64,000 bases of DNA from Phallusia mammillata (lineage: Eukaryota > Chordata > Ascidiacea > Phlebobranchia > Ascidiidae): positions 1 to 64,000 of the forward strand of contig QLIY01000128.1 of NCBI GenBank assembly GCA_003260075.1, read 5' to 3'. Numbering within the stretch: position 1 is the first letter of the stretch; each line of letters opens with the position of its first letter. This document shows, piece by piece, positions 1-12,605 of this stretch. A model generated the notes under the pieces. That model saw nothing but the letters and a program-made list of their open reading frames with translations. It was not told the DNA's origin and did not search any database. A program made the position numbers and the translations under genes.

Positions 1-763
1 TCAAACCGGTTTTCAAAATCGAAAATTTTGACCCGATTTTTGAAAAACATGTTTCGACACCTCACTGCAACCGTCGAATTGTGTTGTGTCAGCTGGGCAA
101 CTAAACGATACGTCTGCTCCAAATCATCTCAAATGTCAATACAGCCCGCCGATTGCGCCCTTATACGTATATGTAGACATGGCAGGCATCTATTTGCTTT
201 ACCCCGTGTACGAAAACAAACTCAACCGTTGGTTATCAGCAGGAGTTATAATTGACGAACGCACTGACGATGTTATCTTAAGTTTACTGGAAGCTAGCAC
301 CAGTTCCCAGTGTGACATAATTGTTTTTGCATTGCCTTACTGGTTCCCGTGTAACACTGTATACACCATGTGATATCGTATACAGTAGTAAGAAATGTTA
401 CGTTGAACATTCCAACAATTATTGATCTATGTGTAATCTGTTTTTTCCTGTTCCACGTAATCGTTAACAAGCACTGAGGAAAAATGAACAAACCAAAGAA
501 AAGGCAAGTCGGTACATAATTATTAAAGTCAGATGAACGAAAACAAATGTAAAATAGACAATGGTGTTTGAAAAGATGATTGTTTGGAGGCAAACCAATC
601 CATAAAATGTACCAACTTGTGAAATATGTAATCGGTAAATTGCTCTATTACTTGTTTCGCCATTATTTGACAAAAATCGTACATTAGATACGTTAACTAT
701 CGTAAATGCGCATTTAAAGCTGATTAAACCAGAGCATTTCACTAACGGTTACAGTGTTAAAGG
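1..763. other. Left-edge spacer, no gene recognised
   Basis: Only short overlapping ORFs are present, without convincing splice sites or recognisable protein motifs. The first 60 bases hold a degenerate palindromic stretch rich in AAAACCGG and TTTTGA words that may be the end of a repeat beginning outside the window. Confidence 0.4.
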
Positions 764-909
764 CAGTGGTTGGATTCAGACGGTTCGATTTTATGAGAGC
801 AGCGAACCGGTTAGCATTACTGGTTACAGACTTTTCGTAACAGAACCGGCTGAAAAACATGACTTTTGTGATAGAACTGGCTGATAAAAAAAATTTAATC
901 CCACCACTG
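764..909. mobile_element. Non-autonomous hAT-like MITE (CAGTGGTKGG family)
   Basis: The element starts CAGTGGTTGGATTCAG and ends with the inverted form (reverse complement CAGTGGTGGGATTAAA). It is flanked by near-identical 8-bp sequences, GTTAAAGG on the left and GGTAAAGG on the right (7/8). It has no coding capacity. A second copy of the same family, with a perfect 8-bp duplication, lies at 51089-51271. Confidence 0.75.
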
Positions 910-1233
910 GGTAAAGGGGTTTGTTATTAACAGTACTGGTGCCCGTAACCTTTGCTGTCATATCAAATTAGAGTTACAAAACTGAAACCTGAAAAGTGCG
1001 TAAAAAAATCCACACCCTCTGGAAATAGCAAAAAGGATGTGGCAACATTAATTGATTTTAAATCGGGTCATTTTACTAAAACTGAACAATAATTTGTCTA
1101 TTTTTAGCAACAAAACAACATTTCCTTTGCCTCTATTCAATACATTACGTCATGTAAATCACTGTTAACACAATTTTTTGGCTTCTTTGTACCTTATTCT
1201 ATGTTAAGAACACAAAGCGAGAGAAAAAACATT

Positions 1234-1352
1234 TGTCAAAAGTGGGATTCGAACCCACGCCTCCATTCGGAGACCAGAACACCCATGCCACCGTAACACG
1301 ATGAAGCTCTTCAGCTTGAGTCTGGCGCCTTAGACCACTCGGCCATCCTGAC
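1234..1352 (-). tRNA. tRNA-Leu(CAA), intron-containing
   Basis: Read on the minus strand, the gene begins GTCAGGATGGCCGAGTGGTC. It has a type II (long variable arm) layout, the T-loop GGTTCGAATCC, and an acceptor stem GTCAGGA/TTTTGAC with G-U pairs. The anticodon CAA is at 1316-1318 (TTG on the + strand). About 36 bases between the anticodon and the 3' half of the anticodon stem form an intron in the canonical position; animal tRNA-Leu(CAA) genes commonly carry one. The 3' CCA is not encoded, as expected for a nuclear gene. Confidence 0.93.
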
Positions 1353-2269
1353 TTACTGGAATAGCAGCGAATTTCACTCTGTGATTATAAGTTTTTACTT
1401 TTAACACCCAAGCACTTTCGTTGGTTCGGTGCATAACAGTGGACAAAACCTTTTGCCAAACAATAGAATCGCACTTGATTAATTATGCATATATTAAGAT
1501 ATTATTTACAATACATTGCAAAACGAAAAACACAAATTGATTTAGTTGCACTGAAAGCTTCAGTTTACTAAGTTATGATGATCCGTAACTTGAATCACCT
1601 GTATTAAGCGCATGTTGGTTCAGGACAATTTCTGTAAAAGCACAGTATATAACTTAGTAAGAATTATGCATAATCACTGGGTAACCTGCTGTTGTTTGGG
1701 TTTAGTTTGAGTGCAAACCTATACTTTATTAATAATTCCGTTGTATATGTTTATTTCCCTTAGAGCCTCACTGTCGAACGGTATACAATCTGCGTAATGT
1801 AAACTACCTGTTATCGTTCTGGGCTGATAACAGCAACAGCAGTCAACGACAACAGTTTGTGTAGCCAATATTTGGATAGAATATCTTATTTACGTTGACG
1901 ATTTCGATTTGCTGATCGTTGGCGATAATCGAGATTAGATTCGATCCATGGGCTGTGAAAGTAAAACTTGCTAGTACTTAAACCCTATGTCGACACACAA
2001 GTAACCATCATTCCTAGTTTTTACTTTCAACTCAAGGCAAAAGTTAGACCATGAAATTGGTATATAAACCTATACCCATTGATGAGTTAGTGACAGAAAG
2101 ACTGAATAGCCATGTTATTAATTTTAGGACATTTATTTAGAAAGTAGACTTTAAATATGTTACAAAGTTAGAACATATGTGAAGATTAATAAAATTATGA
2201 ACACAACAATAATTCTTTTTTGTATTAGATATTATACAGTTTTTGATAGCAAACAAACATATTGCAACA
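1353..2269. other. Spacer and probable 5' region of the first RGS gene
   Basis: AT-rich sequence without a recognisable coding exon. A pyrimidine tract followed by TAG just before 2230 could be a cis or trans splice acceptor for the transcript that starts translation at 2270. Confidence 0.35.
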
Positions 2270-3847
2270 ATGCACGGCAAAAGTGACGAATCAGCAAAAA
2301 GCAAACGAAGACTTTCTTTGGACTTTTTTCAAACCAAGTCAAGCAAAACTTCGCGCCAAAAACGGCAGTCTTCGTCTTCAACCAAATCAAATGAGGAAAC
2401 ATCCAGCAAAAGCAAGATTTCAAAACAGAAAAATGAAAAATTGGTGAGTTGTCGATAATACTGTAATGCGTTTTGCTAAGATTTCAAACATTACTATAAA
2501 AAAAACAGTGCAAATTCCATTGTTTTGTGCTGTTGTTGGGCAAAATGCAATTTGGTTGGTTGTAAATAGCAATAGCTTTTTAATACAACTATTTACTGAA
2601 ATTATAATACAAATGGCTATATTACAAAAATTCCCCCCCCCCTAATACTGTAATGCGTTTTGCTAAGATTTCAAACATTACTATAAAAAACAGTGCAAAT
2701 TTCATTGTTTTGTGGTGCTGTTGGGCAAAATGCAATTTGGTTGGTTGTAAATAGCAATAGCTTTTGTTATACAACTATTTACTGAAATTGTCATACAAAT
2801 GGCTATATTACAAAAATCATGCCCTGTAACTAAAATAAATGAAAACAGTCCAAATATTAGTATAAGGGTGAAGCAGTTGCACATAGGTTCTCAAATCACA
2901 AAAACAATTCTAATTTCATTTTCGTTAGGCGTTCGTTTCCAAATCCTCAAGCCGTCCACGAATCCTGCGTACCCAGTCCTCTTACGTAATCGACACTGTT
3001 CGCGAAACTACCTCAGAAGAAGAAATGTCCGATGTTTCATTTACATCTGACTTTGACATGAGCGATGTGAGCTTTACCAGCGTCTTCAGTCACTGTCCAA
3101 CTCCTCCGCCTCGCCGCTTGTCTGAAATCAGTATTAAAAGTTACGACCACGGCGTGGAATCAAGCAGACTTCGACGGAACCTTTTCACGCCCGTCCGCAA
3201 GACGGCGCACCGGATCCAACCAGTGACGTCATCTTCTGATATGGCCAAAGCGCTACGTCATGCAAAAGATGTCGATAAAACGCCAACTCAGTCTGGCTTA
3301 AACCGGATCCACCCTGAGGAAAAACGGTGAGTTCCTGTTGTTGTTTTTCTTTTTTCTCTGGAATCTAAAATTGAATTACCGAACACAAGCCCCGCTGGCT
3401 AAAAAACACTCTAAAAATAACATGAACCAATAATTTTCGAAAACGAATCAAATTTTAACGCATTTTTAGTCAAATTGTCAATAATCCGTTTTTATCTGTG
3501 TTCTCACTGTCGTGCAAACCACGCGATCGGTTGGTGGTCTTTCATGCAACGGTTTAAACAAACGATACTGTAACAGTTGACATTTCAAAACAATAGCCAC
3601 CTGATCCTAATGCAACATAAGTATCACTGGTTGGTGCGCCTTAAAGCCGGATGCACACACTTAGTCAAATACACAGAACAATGGCAGCCGAGGTGTACTG
3701 CGCCCCGTACTAGGATGTTTACTGACGTTTTTAACGCATGGCCTCCTTCCCTTACTATTTCTGTCGCCCTGTGCAAAGGAAATTAGACGACCCATTTTAG
3801 AAGCGCTTGCGGAGCGGTGACGTACTCGCTGACGTCACAGGCGGACG

Positions 3848-3937
<90 letters not shown>

Positions 3938-6900
3938 CACCCGACGTGTTTCTCGCCGTTTCGTGCTTCGCCGATAATGCTGTTTCAAGCCGCGGAGTAT
4001 TTTGCTCAAGTGTGTGTGACGACACAATGGCGCACTGTGACGTCGGGGCAGTGGGAATATTCAAAAGCGGCGACATAAGGACTAAAATCAAGATCGTGAC
4101 GTCACGAATTTCGATAAAAACCAGTTTTCAAGCGCCAGACTTGGTCAATATTGTAAAAAATGCATGACTTGACATTAATAAGAGCGGAAATGCTTTGCTT
4201 TGCTTTGACTGTTGAGATGGGAGAATTTCATTTCACAGCCGGAGCAAATAACGTTCACAAAACGTCGCAAAATACCCGTGACTGACTCAAGGAATTCGTA
4301 TCAGTAAGGCAATTTTTTCCGGTAAATGTTTGCTACTGATTGAAAGGGTTTTTCGATCGCACCAGATTGCGAAACATAGGTGCCGATTTAATAAGGTGAC
4401 TAAGGTAACGGAAACATATTTTCTTCGGATTCAAGGCACGTAAAACTAACCGCAAAGCAATTATGAATTTTGTACTGGTGTACAGTTATGTATGTTTCCA
4501 AAAAAGGCCTGAGGGCCTATACACCTAACTTCACAAGGAAAAACAAATTACACAACACGCTTACGCAATAAATGTCCAGCAAAAATTGCAAGTCGCTACA
4601 CTTGAGATGTACTCGATAAAATTGAAATTACCATTTTAAACTTAAAAACCAGATAGTACTTTTAAGTGTATATTTGAAGTGTTTTCGATGTGTTTTCGCC
4701 GGTCCTCGAAAATGTGTAGTGAACAAAAATATGTTTATCGTGGGGTCCACAGCCTTAATGCGATGTCTCACAACAAATCAGCAAATGTTATTCAGCGCTG
4801 CTGTAGGTCGTTATCCGGTCTAAAATCACAACAACTCCTTTAACAGGGGGCTAAACCGAAAGCAAAGTAAATACCGAACAGACTAATAAGCCCTTAAGAG
4901 GTGCTTGTGCGGTCGCAAAGTTATGAAAACACCGAATAGACTCACAATTCGGTGGCAATGACTCACACTAAGGGAGCCCTTCTCAAACGGAAAGTAACAC
5001 TTGCGGTAATCTCTCTCGCTGCGCGCTTGTAAAAATCACATTTCGCCAGCGAATGCCATACGTCGGCACTTGGAAAAACTCACGCGCCAGCAGTCGGCAC
5101 CAGACTCGCCTTTTTTCCTATTTCGTTCCTTGCGATTACATAGCGGGGCGCTCGCAGTGTTTGCTAGCAGTTCTGCTACATTAGTCGCCGCAAGTGCTAT
5201 GAGTCTGCGCTTAGAGTCTGCATAAGCTCGTGTTGTCTCTGTTGGATATGTGTGCACAATTTCAATGTGTTTCTTTTGTTACGTAGCGAAAGTTGACTGT
5301 AGGAAAAAATAACTGTATTATATTGCGTGGCAGCCAGTTGGCTTACCACTATTGAACAACTATCAGTTTCAAGACACTATTTGACCATTATGCCTGTGTC
5401 TATCAGCCCCGCAGAACATTTTGGCAAAAAGCAGCGACGTGACTCGGATATTGGATTAAACACTTCGGCAAGTTCATCAAGAAAGAGACGAAGCGACTAT
5501 TTTTACTCGTAAGTGAAATTTTTATTTAGAATAAAAAATATTTTACTTTTTGCAAGTCTGCCCAAAAATTTTTTTCAAGTTTGTTTTTAGAAATTAGTAT
5601 TAGTCAATGAAATTCAATTAAAAAACGAAACAGGGACTTGAAAAAGGTTACATAAAAACCAAACTAGAGTGAAAACATTTATTGTAGACGCCTGCAAGTT
5701 GTCTATAGTGTATTTTTGACTTATTTTCTTAATAAAATATAATACTGTATTGCATTGCATTGGTGCATAATTAAATAAACATTGCATTTATTTCAGATTG
5801 CCTGGCCTCAAAAACATCAAAATGACGTCACCAAAGACCCTACGTGACTTCCTTAAAAAGAAATGTAAGTGTTGCAAATTTGTAAATACAAAGTATATTT
5901 AGACCACACTCTTATCAAAATCAGTAAAAAATCGTTAAAACCAATGAAATCCCGATATAAGGCAAACATAATTTATCGGGCATATGTGCTAAGCAAACGC
6001 CGCAGCTTTAAGCTTTGGTCGGCTGCTTCCTGAGTGTCGCACATCGCTCTATTTTCGGACACGTTTCGAAGGGCCGTACAGCCGCAAACGACCTTATTTC
6101 GCTTCCCTTGTTTATACTGGCTGTCGGGCCGTTTTAGTTGCTCAATCCCCAACGTATAAACCGGTTCGCAATGAAATATGGCATTTGTGCAAGTTGTAAA
6201 TATCAGTCTTATGGTCGAAAACGTTTACTCAGTCAGACGTGTGCAAATGTAGAACTAGATATAATATTGACTCTATGAGTTGCTACTTTTGTTAGAACAC
6301 ATCAAAATTCATGCTGCGCATAAAATAAATACCAACATGGAATATGTTATTAACTCATAAATGTTGCTCACAGTAGTCCTCAGTGCACAAACACATTACA
6401 AATTAAAGAAAAGAGCTGTATCTTACACCCTTGCGCATTCATACCTTTAGCAACACAGGATTTAATAATTATGTTTTTGTGCAAAGGATATGAGTTTTTT
6501 TTTAGAAAATTGTGACTTTACCATTTTACTTTTATTTTGCAGCTCGCATGGTGGCATTCCGATCTTTTCTCAAAAAAGAGTTCAGCGAAGAAAACTTGGA
6601 CTTTTGGGTCGAGGTCGAAGCTTACAGAAAACAGCGCCAGACCAAACAAATCAAACTGGCCCCGATCATATGCAAAACATACGTGGAAGTTGGAGCCCTT
6701 CGTGAGGTGTGTATTTCAATTGTTATTTTTTTTAATCAATAGTTGCGTGACGTCATCAAATATTATTGACGTCACCAAAAAATCCACAGGCGTCAATTAT
6801 GCCTTTGATCGTCACTGTAAGACATCTGTTACATAATGCAAGTAATTGGCGATGAACGATTTGTTTTTTGATAAAAACTACCAACGACAATTAATAAGGC

Positions 6901-7970
6901 AGTCGTTTCACACGTGACTTTAACGACCAATCAACGCGACGCACGGTGTTTGTGTTTATAATTGTCCGAGGCAATAGTTTCCAAGAATCTTGCAACATTG
7001 AGTGGGGTTGGCCGGTCACTAATTATCACATCTATTGTCCACTTTTCAGTTACTGACTTTACGAGCACGCAATTAGGGAATGTGCGTGTCAATTATTACG
7101 ACATAATCTATCTGACCCATTTCGCGAATTACAACGCCCGCCCCTGTGTCGCGTTTATATTGTGGATTGGGGAAGGGTAATTGGCAATACGCCTTGCATA
7201 AGAATCGCTATAATCGCTTTTCGCGCTTTGTAAGGGAAAAAGCCCTTCCTGCACTAATTAACGCCATACGGGATAATCATCTTTGGGTCTTATACTTAGA
7301 CTAAAAGTGTATATTGTGTCGCTTGTAGTACACAAAGTTTAGTCAAGGATTTTCAAGCCTTTGTCAAATAGGAGCCATCTTTTTTATGTATAAGCTCTTT
7401 TGAATAGTCCTTACATTTGATAACTAGAACAGATTTTTTCTAGTCTGTGCCATGCCATATGGGAATGCCTGGGAAAACGGGTTGATTCGGCCTTCAATGG
7501 GCTGGCGTACTGTTATTTACATTTGAAAATAAATTTTAAAGTCTTTTGCGTCGCACGAACATCGAAATAGACATAAAAAGCGACATGTTAGTCTCAAAGC
7601 GTTTAGGCGTAAACCCTAACCACAATTTGGGACACAAATTTTGAACTTGTTGCATTTCTGTTCACAGGTGAACATTGACGCTGTAACCAGAAAAAACACA
7701 ATGTGTAACTCTCTCCGACCAGACAGCACGACCTTTGACCTCGCACAAGCACGCGTGTACATCCTAATGGAGAGAGATTCCTTCCAAAGGTTTCTCCTCA
7801 AGGAATGGAACACTAGCAGTGAAGAAAAATCAATCCCTTGTCACAAAGAGGCCGCGAAAACTCATCGAAAATCAATTTGCATCGAGGAGAAAAAACAAAA
7901 CTCAAAATCTGATTTATTTCTCCATCCTAATATCACGGAACGAAGAAGAAAGGCTTCTTCGCAGTTATAG
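2270..7970 (+). CDS. R4-like regulator of G-protein signalling (RGS), long form
   Basis: Predicted GTPase-activating protein for heterotrimeric G-protein alpha subunits. The exon model is 2270-2443, 2929-3326, 5797-5864, 6543-6706 and 7668-7970 (stop included). All junctions are GT-AG and phases match, giving 368 residues. The N-terminal about 190 residues are Ser/Lys/Arg-rich and low complexity, and include a tandem repeat of an 11-residue unit beginning MSDVSFTS (residues 91-112). The RGS domain occupies roughly residues 195-320. It carries the hallmark motifs [14 protein letters not shown] and MERDSFQRF, which hold the Asn and Asp/Arg contacts to G-alpha known from RGS4-type proteins. The tail after the domain is basic. 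ATG 2270 was chosen because the reading frame upstream has no ATG. Intron 1 contains a duplicated segment with a poly-C tract, and intron 2 contains a long poly-C gap. The RGS identification is secure; the N-terminal exons rest on phase and splice signals only. Confidence 0.88.
2455..2817. repeat. Duplicated intron segment joined by 10 C
   Basis: The sequence 2455-2632 recurs at 2643-2817 with several percent substitutions and small indels. The two copies are separated by exactly ten C (2633-2642). This is probably two haplotypes placed end to end in RGS intron 1. Confidence 0.8.
3830..4104. promoter_or_regulatory. CRE-type (TGACGTCA) sites around a gap in RGS intron 2
   Basis: Perfect CREB/ATF palindromes TGACGTCA lie at 3830-3837 and 4097-4104, with a partial site (GTGACGTCG) near 4037. 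Further perfect copies occur in this gene at 3234-3241 (exon 2), 5823-5830 (exon 3), 6748-6755 and 6767-6774 (intron). The region precedes the alternative first exon and could be its promoter or enhancer. Activity is inferred from the motif only. Confidence 0.4.
3848..3936. other. Long poly-C tract (89 C), probable assembly gap
   Basis: An uninterrupted run of 89 C between unrelated unique sequences. Together with the other tracts, all C on this strand, it is best read as filler for a sized gap. The apparent poly-Pro and poly-Gly reading frames across it are not genes. Confidence 0.75.
5390..5508 (+). CDS. Alternative first coding exon of the same RGS gene (short form)
   Basis: ATG 5390 opens a reading frame beginning [20 protein letters not shown] that ends at a strong donor (GTAAGTG) after 5508 in phase 2. 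Exon 5797-5864 accepts phase 2, and the upstream exon ending at 3326 is also phase 2, so either leader can join the RGS exons. The short product would be 217 residues: a 39-residue basic/Ser-rich leader followed directly by the RGS domain. This organisation implies an internal promoter between about 4.1 and 5.4 kb. It has no ATG-linked upstream acceptor that would make it an ordinary internal exon. Transcript evidence is needed to confirm use. Confidence 0.65.
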
Positions 7971-8202
7971 ACTTTTCGTTACTATTGTCCGACAAAGTAT
8001 ATTGATCTTCATTACGCTTTTTGTGCTTGCAGAAAACGTCGATGCTTCACTTTTTATTTATTTATTCACCTTGCTGGTCGAGGTCTCGCGGTTACGGTTT
8101 ACCTTTTTGCGTTGCTTTTTTCTTCATCGTAATTATTCAGTCGACAAAATATACAAAATACCAAGAAATCAAAGTTGTGAAATTGGTATGAAGACATATT
8201 AG

Positions 8203-8598
8203 CAGGGTTGTCATCAACTGGGATCCCAAAAATGGACAACCAAAACAACAAATTTTCATACGAAAGAAAACAAACGTTTTTGAACAAATCTTTGCTTTAA
8301 TACGAGCCATGACATTTCACATGCCATATATGTTGCCCGAAACAATCTGTTCCAGCAAGTCATTGTTTATAGAAAATAATTCGTGCATCTCACGACAGCT
8401 CAGGTCTAGGTTTACTTTTACCTGTAGCAGGTATTTGCATGTTATTTCACTAAGTTTGTTTTTTGTAATTGTTGAAAGACAAAGGACTCAGGTCTAAAAC
8501 ATAGATATTTCTTAGAAACAAGGACAATATATTTTACTTATACACTGCCTTTGAAAATAAGGACAAATCCTAGAAATAAGGACGATATGGCAATCGGG
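8203..8598. mobile_element. MITE with CAGGGTTGYCAT ends
   Basis: Starts CAGGGTTGTCAT and ends in the approximate inverse (ATGGCAATCGGG). It is bordered by CATATTAG and CCTATTAG (7/8). Internal words such as GGACAA, ATTTCTTAGAAA and ACATATCACATG are shared with copies at 15236-15565 and 19826-20210. Confidence 0.6.
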
Positions 8599-10144
8599 CC
8601 TATTAGTGAAGTGTTTCATCAGAGAGTACTATCTCAAACACACCTCTTCGAAAACGTAAACACAGCTTGTGCGGAGTTAGAAAAAATAGTTTGATATAAA
8701 TCGTTAGTTCAAAACAACTATTCACACCAAAAAATATGTTTTACCGATTAAAAGATCAGGTCATGTTTTAAAGTTGGTTAAACTGAAATTGCTACACAAG
8801 TAACAAGTTTAAGGACTCAATTTCCTATCTCAATTTTGGCCTTCAATTTCGTAATTGGTAAACATTCCGAAACCTGATGAAAGGTTCATATATGCAAAGG
8901 CTATTTCTACTGGTATAATCTAGCTTTAAGGTAACATCTACAACTGGTATAACAGATTTATTTCAAGGACAGCCGGGCAAATCTAAAACAAAATGGTTGG
9001 TTGAGCCAAAGCACACATCATATAAGTCCTATTGTATTTATTTTACAGCATTCTTCGGAAATACCTTACATTCCATGCAAGTCTGCGGTCGGAACCTCCT
9101 AAATAAAGCGCTGCAGTCATAGCAGAACAAAATTACAACCGATTAGAGATACAAATGGTATCACGAGGTACTAATTCTGCACTAAGCTTACAAACACCAT
9201 ATATGGTCATTGGTGCACACAAATGCAAAATGCAGGAGAAAATAGACACAGGTGTTCGAATGCTGAATAACGTCCTTTTACGGCTGTGTAAAAAACCGCA
9301 ACTGGGTTGTTGTCGGGGTAAAATCGAACTGTTGCACAAAATTAAATTCTCCATATTACTTACAAACTGAAAGTGAATTGAATGGTAAAGTTACTACGTG
9401 TTTTACGCCATGTTTACGATTTAGTGAAACTGGTTGTATCAAATACGATTTCCTGTTTTCAAAGTTTTCCGCAGACTTTTTGAAAGGTTTGGCAAGCATG
9501 CTTTTATAAATTCATATTCTATGATTTGATGACTGACTTTACAAAACATGCATATTAAAGAACCGCTGTCTTATAAAATACAAGCTAGGAATTGAATCAA
9601 CGAAATTTCTTGCTGGTACCAAATTTTCGATTTGTTACTTTACAATATTCATGTTTGTATTTGTAGCGTAGCACTGCTTTATTTTATTTACACTCATTAT
9701 TTTAACAACATGGCTTTGCAGATCGTAACATTAATTACATTCCTTCGTTTTTGTTGGATTCCAGTAGACACTACAGAGCCTATTGTAAGCATATTGTGTA
9801 CTTTAACGTTATGGTTTTCAGTAACCGATGTCGTTAAGCTTAATGGTGGCTGTAAAACAACAAAATCGCTCCTTGCAAAGGTTGTGAGTCGAATTTGCTA
9901 AAGGTGTTGCAGCAACCACACAGGATAGGCCCAATTTCACGATGTAGTCGTATACTCAATGTTTACAACACACTTGGGAAGAGCAAATGTCCTCGAGCTA
10001 GGATTAAAATGTACCGTGTGCAAAGTTGACTGTTGGTGGTTCAGTATCTGCACACAATAGTGTTTTAGTGTTTTTAGCGGCATTATGTAATCTTACATGT
10101 GATTTGCTAAAAAATCTCTATTACATAATACAAAACACTCCTAA

Positions 10145-10459
10145 AAGTTCTTGATTCTAAACTTGGTGATGCTTTTTTGCAGTTTAAGCTTTGGTAAACA
10201 CCTTAAACACCATTCGCGTGGTTTCCAACCGGGGAGGAATTTACTTTAATTTTTTTTGTGGTTTATAAATAGACTCTTTAGCTCAGGGAAAATGACCCCC
10301 CCCCCCCAAAGTTCTTGATTCTAAACTTGGTGATGCTTTTTTGCAGTTTAAGCTTGGGTAAATACCTTGCTCCAGCGGTTTTCCAACCGGGAGGAATTTA
10401 CTTTAATTTTTTTGTGGTTTATAAATAGACTCTTTAGCTCAGGGAATATTACCTGCGAA
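10145..10459. repeat. Duplicated spacer block joined by poly-C
   Basis: 10145-10295 and 10308-10459 are near-identical, beginning AAAGTTCTTGATTCTAAACT. They are separated by 12 C. A second 12-C run follows the right copy at 10460-10471, after which unrelated sequence resumes. Confidence 0.75.
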
Positions 10460-10915
10460 CCCCCCCCCCCCAAAAAATAGCCATATTTGCTTTAAGCCAA
10501 ATTTTGGGAAACCGCTGAAGAAATTTGCATAATAAAATACCAACTTAAAATAAGTTTGTACGGTTTAGCATCTACTATGTAGTACATTAGGGAGGATTGA
10601 AAATGTTTTGAATTGTTAAGGGAGGAATTCGTCGTTAATAGTTGGGAACAACTGCCTTATTTGGTTAGTCCTGCGGCTGTTGAACTGCTGCGTTGCAAAG
10701 TTATGCAAAAAAACTTTCATCTTTTCCCCATCGTTGACACTTTAAGCCTTTTATTTTATTACGAAAACGGTTCTCTAATCCTGTGTAAAATTCCAGTCCA
10801 TTGCTAGGTGCTGCTGCGTTATAGTACATAGTGTTGAACTACTTTTTAGGGTAAAAACGAAACGGGTTAGGACGAAACAGTTCATACAAAGGAAGCGTTT
10901 TGCAAAATCTCAACC

Positions 10916-10916
<1 letters not shown>

Positions 10917-10992
<76 letters not shown>
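10917..10992. other. Long poly-C tract (76 C), probable assembly gap
   Basis: An uninterrupted C run between unrelated flanks, the same kind of object as the tracts at 3848, 18531, 60165 and 61531. Confidence 0.75.
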
Positions 10993-12605
10993 TTGGTCAT
11001 GTGATTTTTTAAATGCTGTAAAAATATGCAAAACCAAAGCAAGATTTTCAAAAAAATAAAAAGGCATGTTTGGCCTAAAATTTGTTGTTGTCATAGGACA
11101 AGAATGAATGTTAAATAAACTTAAAATTAGTTTAAAAACAGTAAAAAAAAAAACTTTGCCATTTTTAAAGCTTGTATTGGAATCCAACTTGTGATTAAAC
11201 TTTAGACGACCAAAATAAAGTAAAAAATCTGAGCAAAAAAATCAGAGCCAGTGTATTTTTGTAAACAATCAAAATAATTTGCCATAACAATCAAATTTTT
11301 AAAATGTTTTCGAGAAAAATGTTTCGAGTGTAAAAAAACAGCTGTTTGGACATTCACTTTTACTTAAAATAGAAGGTTTGAAATCCATTGAAACACAAAC
11401 CTCACGAAGCTAGATGATTAACACAAATTGTATTTCTAAACGTCGATTATCGTAATTTATTCAGGTTGTTTCCTATGCGTCACATGTCATGCTGAAATAT
11501 GCAACTGAAAATAACCTACGTTCGTTTTTCACGTGACGTTACGCAACCAGGCAACAACAACAATATAGGTAATTGTCACTTGAAAAAAGGCAACAGCCCA
11601 ACTGACGCACGCTCGTAGACGTTTCCTGCTCATTTATGCAACATACAAAACCACAACCGTGCCAGCCTCTGCATTTTATCGTAGCCAAAAATCTCATGAC
11701 CTTCAACGAGTGTAAATTCGTGGGCGTTTTTAGCGGCTTGTTTGACGTTTCTGTGGCCGTGTACCTTAACTGTGGTGTAACGAAATGGTAAATGTATGAA
11801 CACTGTGGTATTTTTTGGACGCATTTAGTCACTTTGAAACGTGCGATGCCACATGTATTTACGACTGCCATTTCATATGGTTACAATGGATGACATTTTT
11901 AAGCCGTTAAATGTATGTTAACCGCTAAAGGTGACAAATTTACTGGAAATGTTGAACTTGCCAAACAGGATTTGTTTTTCGATTTAATTGTTTTGTTGTT
12001 TGTAAAGTGACAAAAAAATTAAACACCAATTTGCCAAAATTTTTTGTAATGTTTCATTTGGAGGTACATGTACAAAATCTACATTTTCTAGGTCAGTGGT
12101 TCTCCCAATTTTATTAGTTTGTAGTATATTTACAAACTGCTTTGCGAACCTTAAATGAACAAAAAGAAAATATTGTTTTAAGAAATTAATTTGCAATTAA
12201 TAACACAATGTTGAAAGAGTGTTTGGTACCAAAACAAAAATTGGGTTTTAACGTTTTTTGTGCACTTCTGCATTTTGTCATTAACTTCTTATTAGTTAAA
12301 AGTGACGGCCCACAAAAAAGCAAGATTTTCAACTTTCAAACCGAAAACCATGTAATTGTAAAGAATCAATGATATTGAAAAAGCGCATTTGTGATTGAAG
12401 TTGACTATGAAGTAAAATACATCAATGCAAAACGTTGAGATCAAAACACATCGCGAGTTCAGAAGGCATCAGGAATCGCAGAATAATAGCTTTCCTTCCT
12501 CTTAGAACCCTCGAACGATGTCTATAAATAACTCTAAACCAAGGGCGCGCGCTTATCAAATAGACATTGATGAAATTGCTCGAGCTAGCGCTTGTCTGTG
12601 GGCAG

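Larger units (their letters stand above)
7971..12566. other. Gene-poor spacer between the RGS genes, left part
   Basis: Apart from the MITE at 8203-8598, the duplicated block at 10145-10459 and the long poly-C tract, I recognise no gene. A minus-strand open stretch at 11630-11824 (ending in LARLWFCMLHK) and a plus-strand one at 10613-10807 have no recognisable family or paired splice sites. Confidence 0.35.

Noticed and set aside
28..373. Overlapping ORFs at the left edge
   Set aside because: No family resemblance or splice sites; next to repeat-like sequence.
3783..4167. Poly-Pro and poly-Gly proteins on both strands across the long C tract (also at 10.9, 18.5, 60.2 and 61.5 kb)
   Set aside because: The open frames exist only because a C homopolymer has no stop codons. 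Flanks lack coding features and the tracts are probably gap filler.
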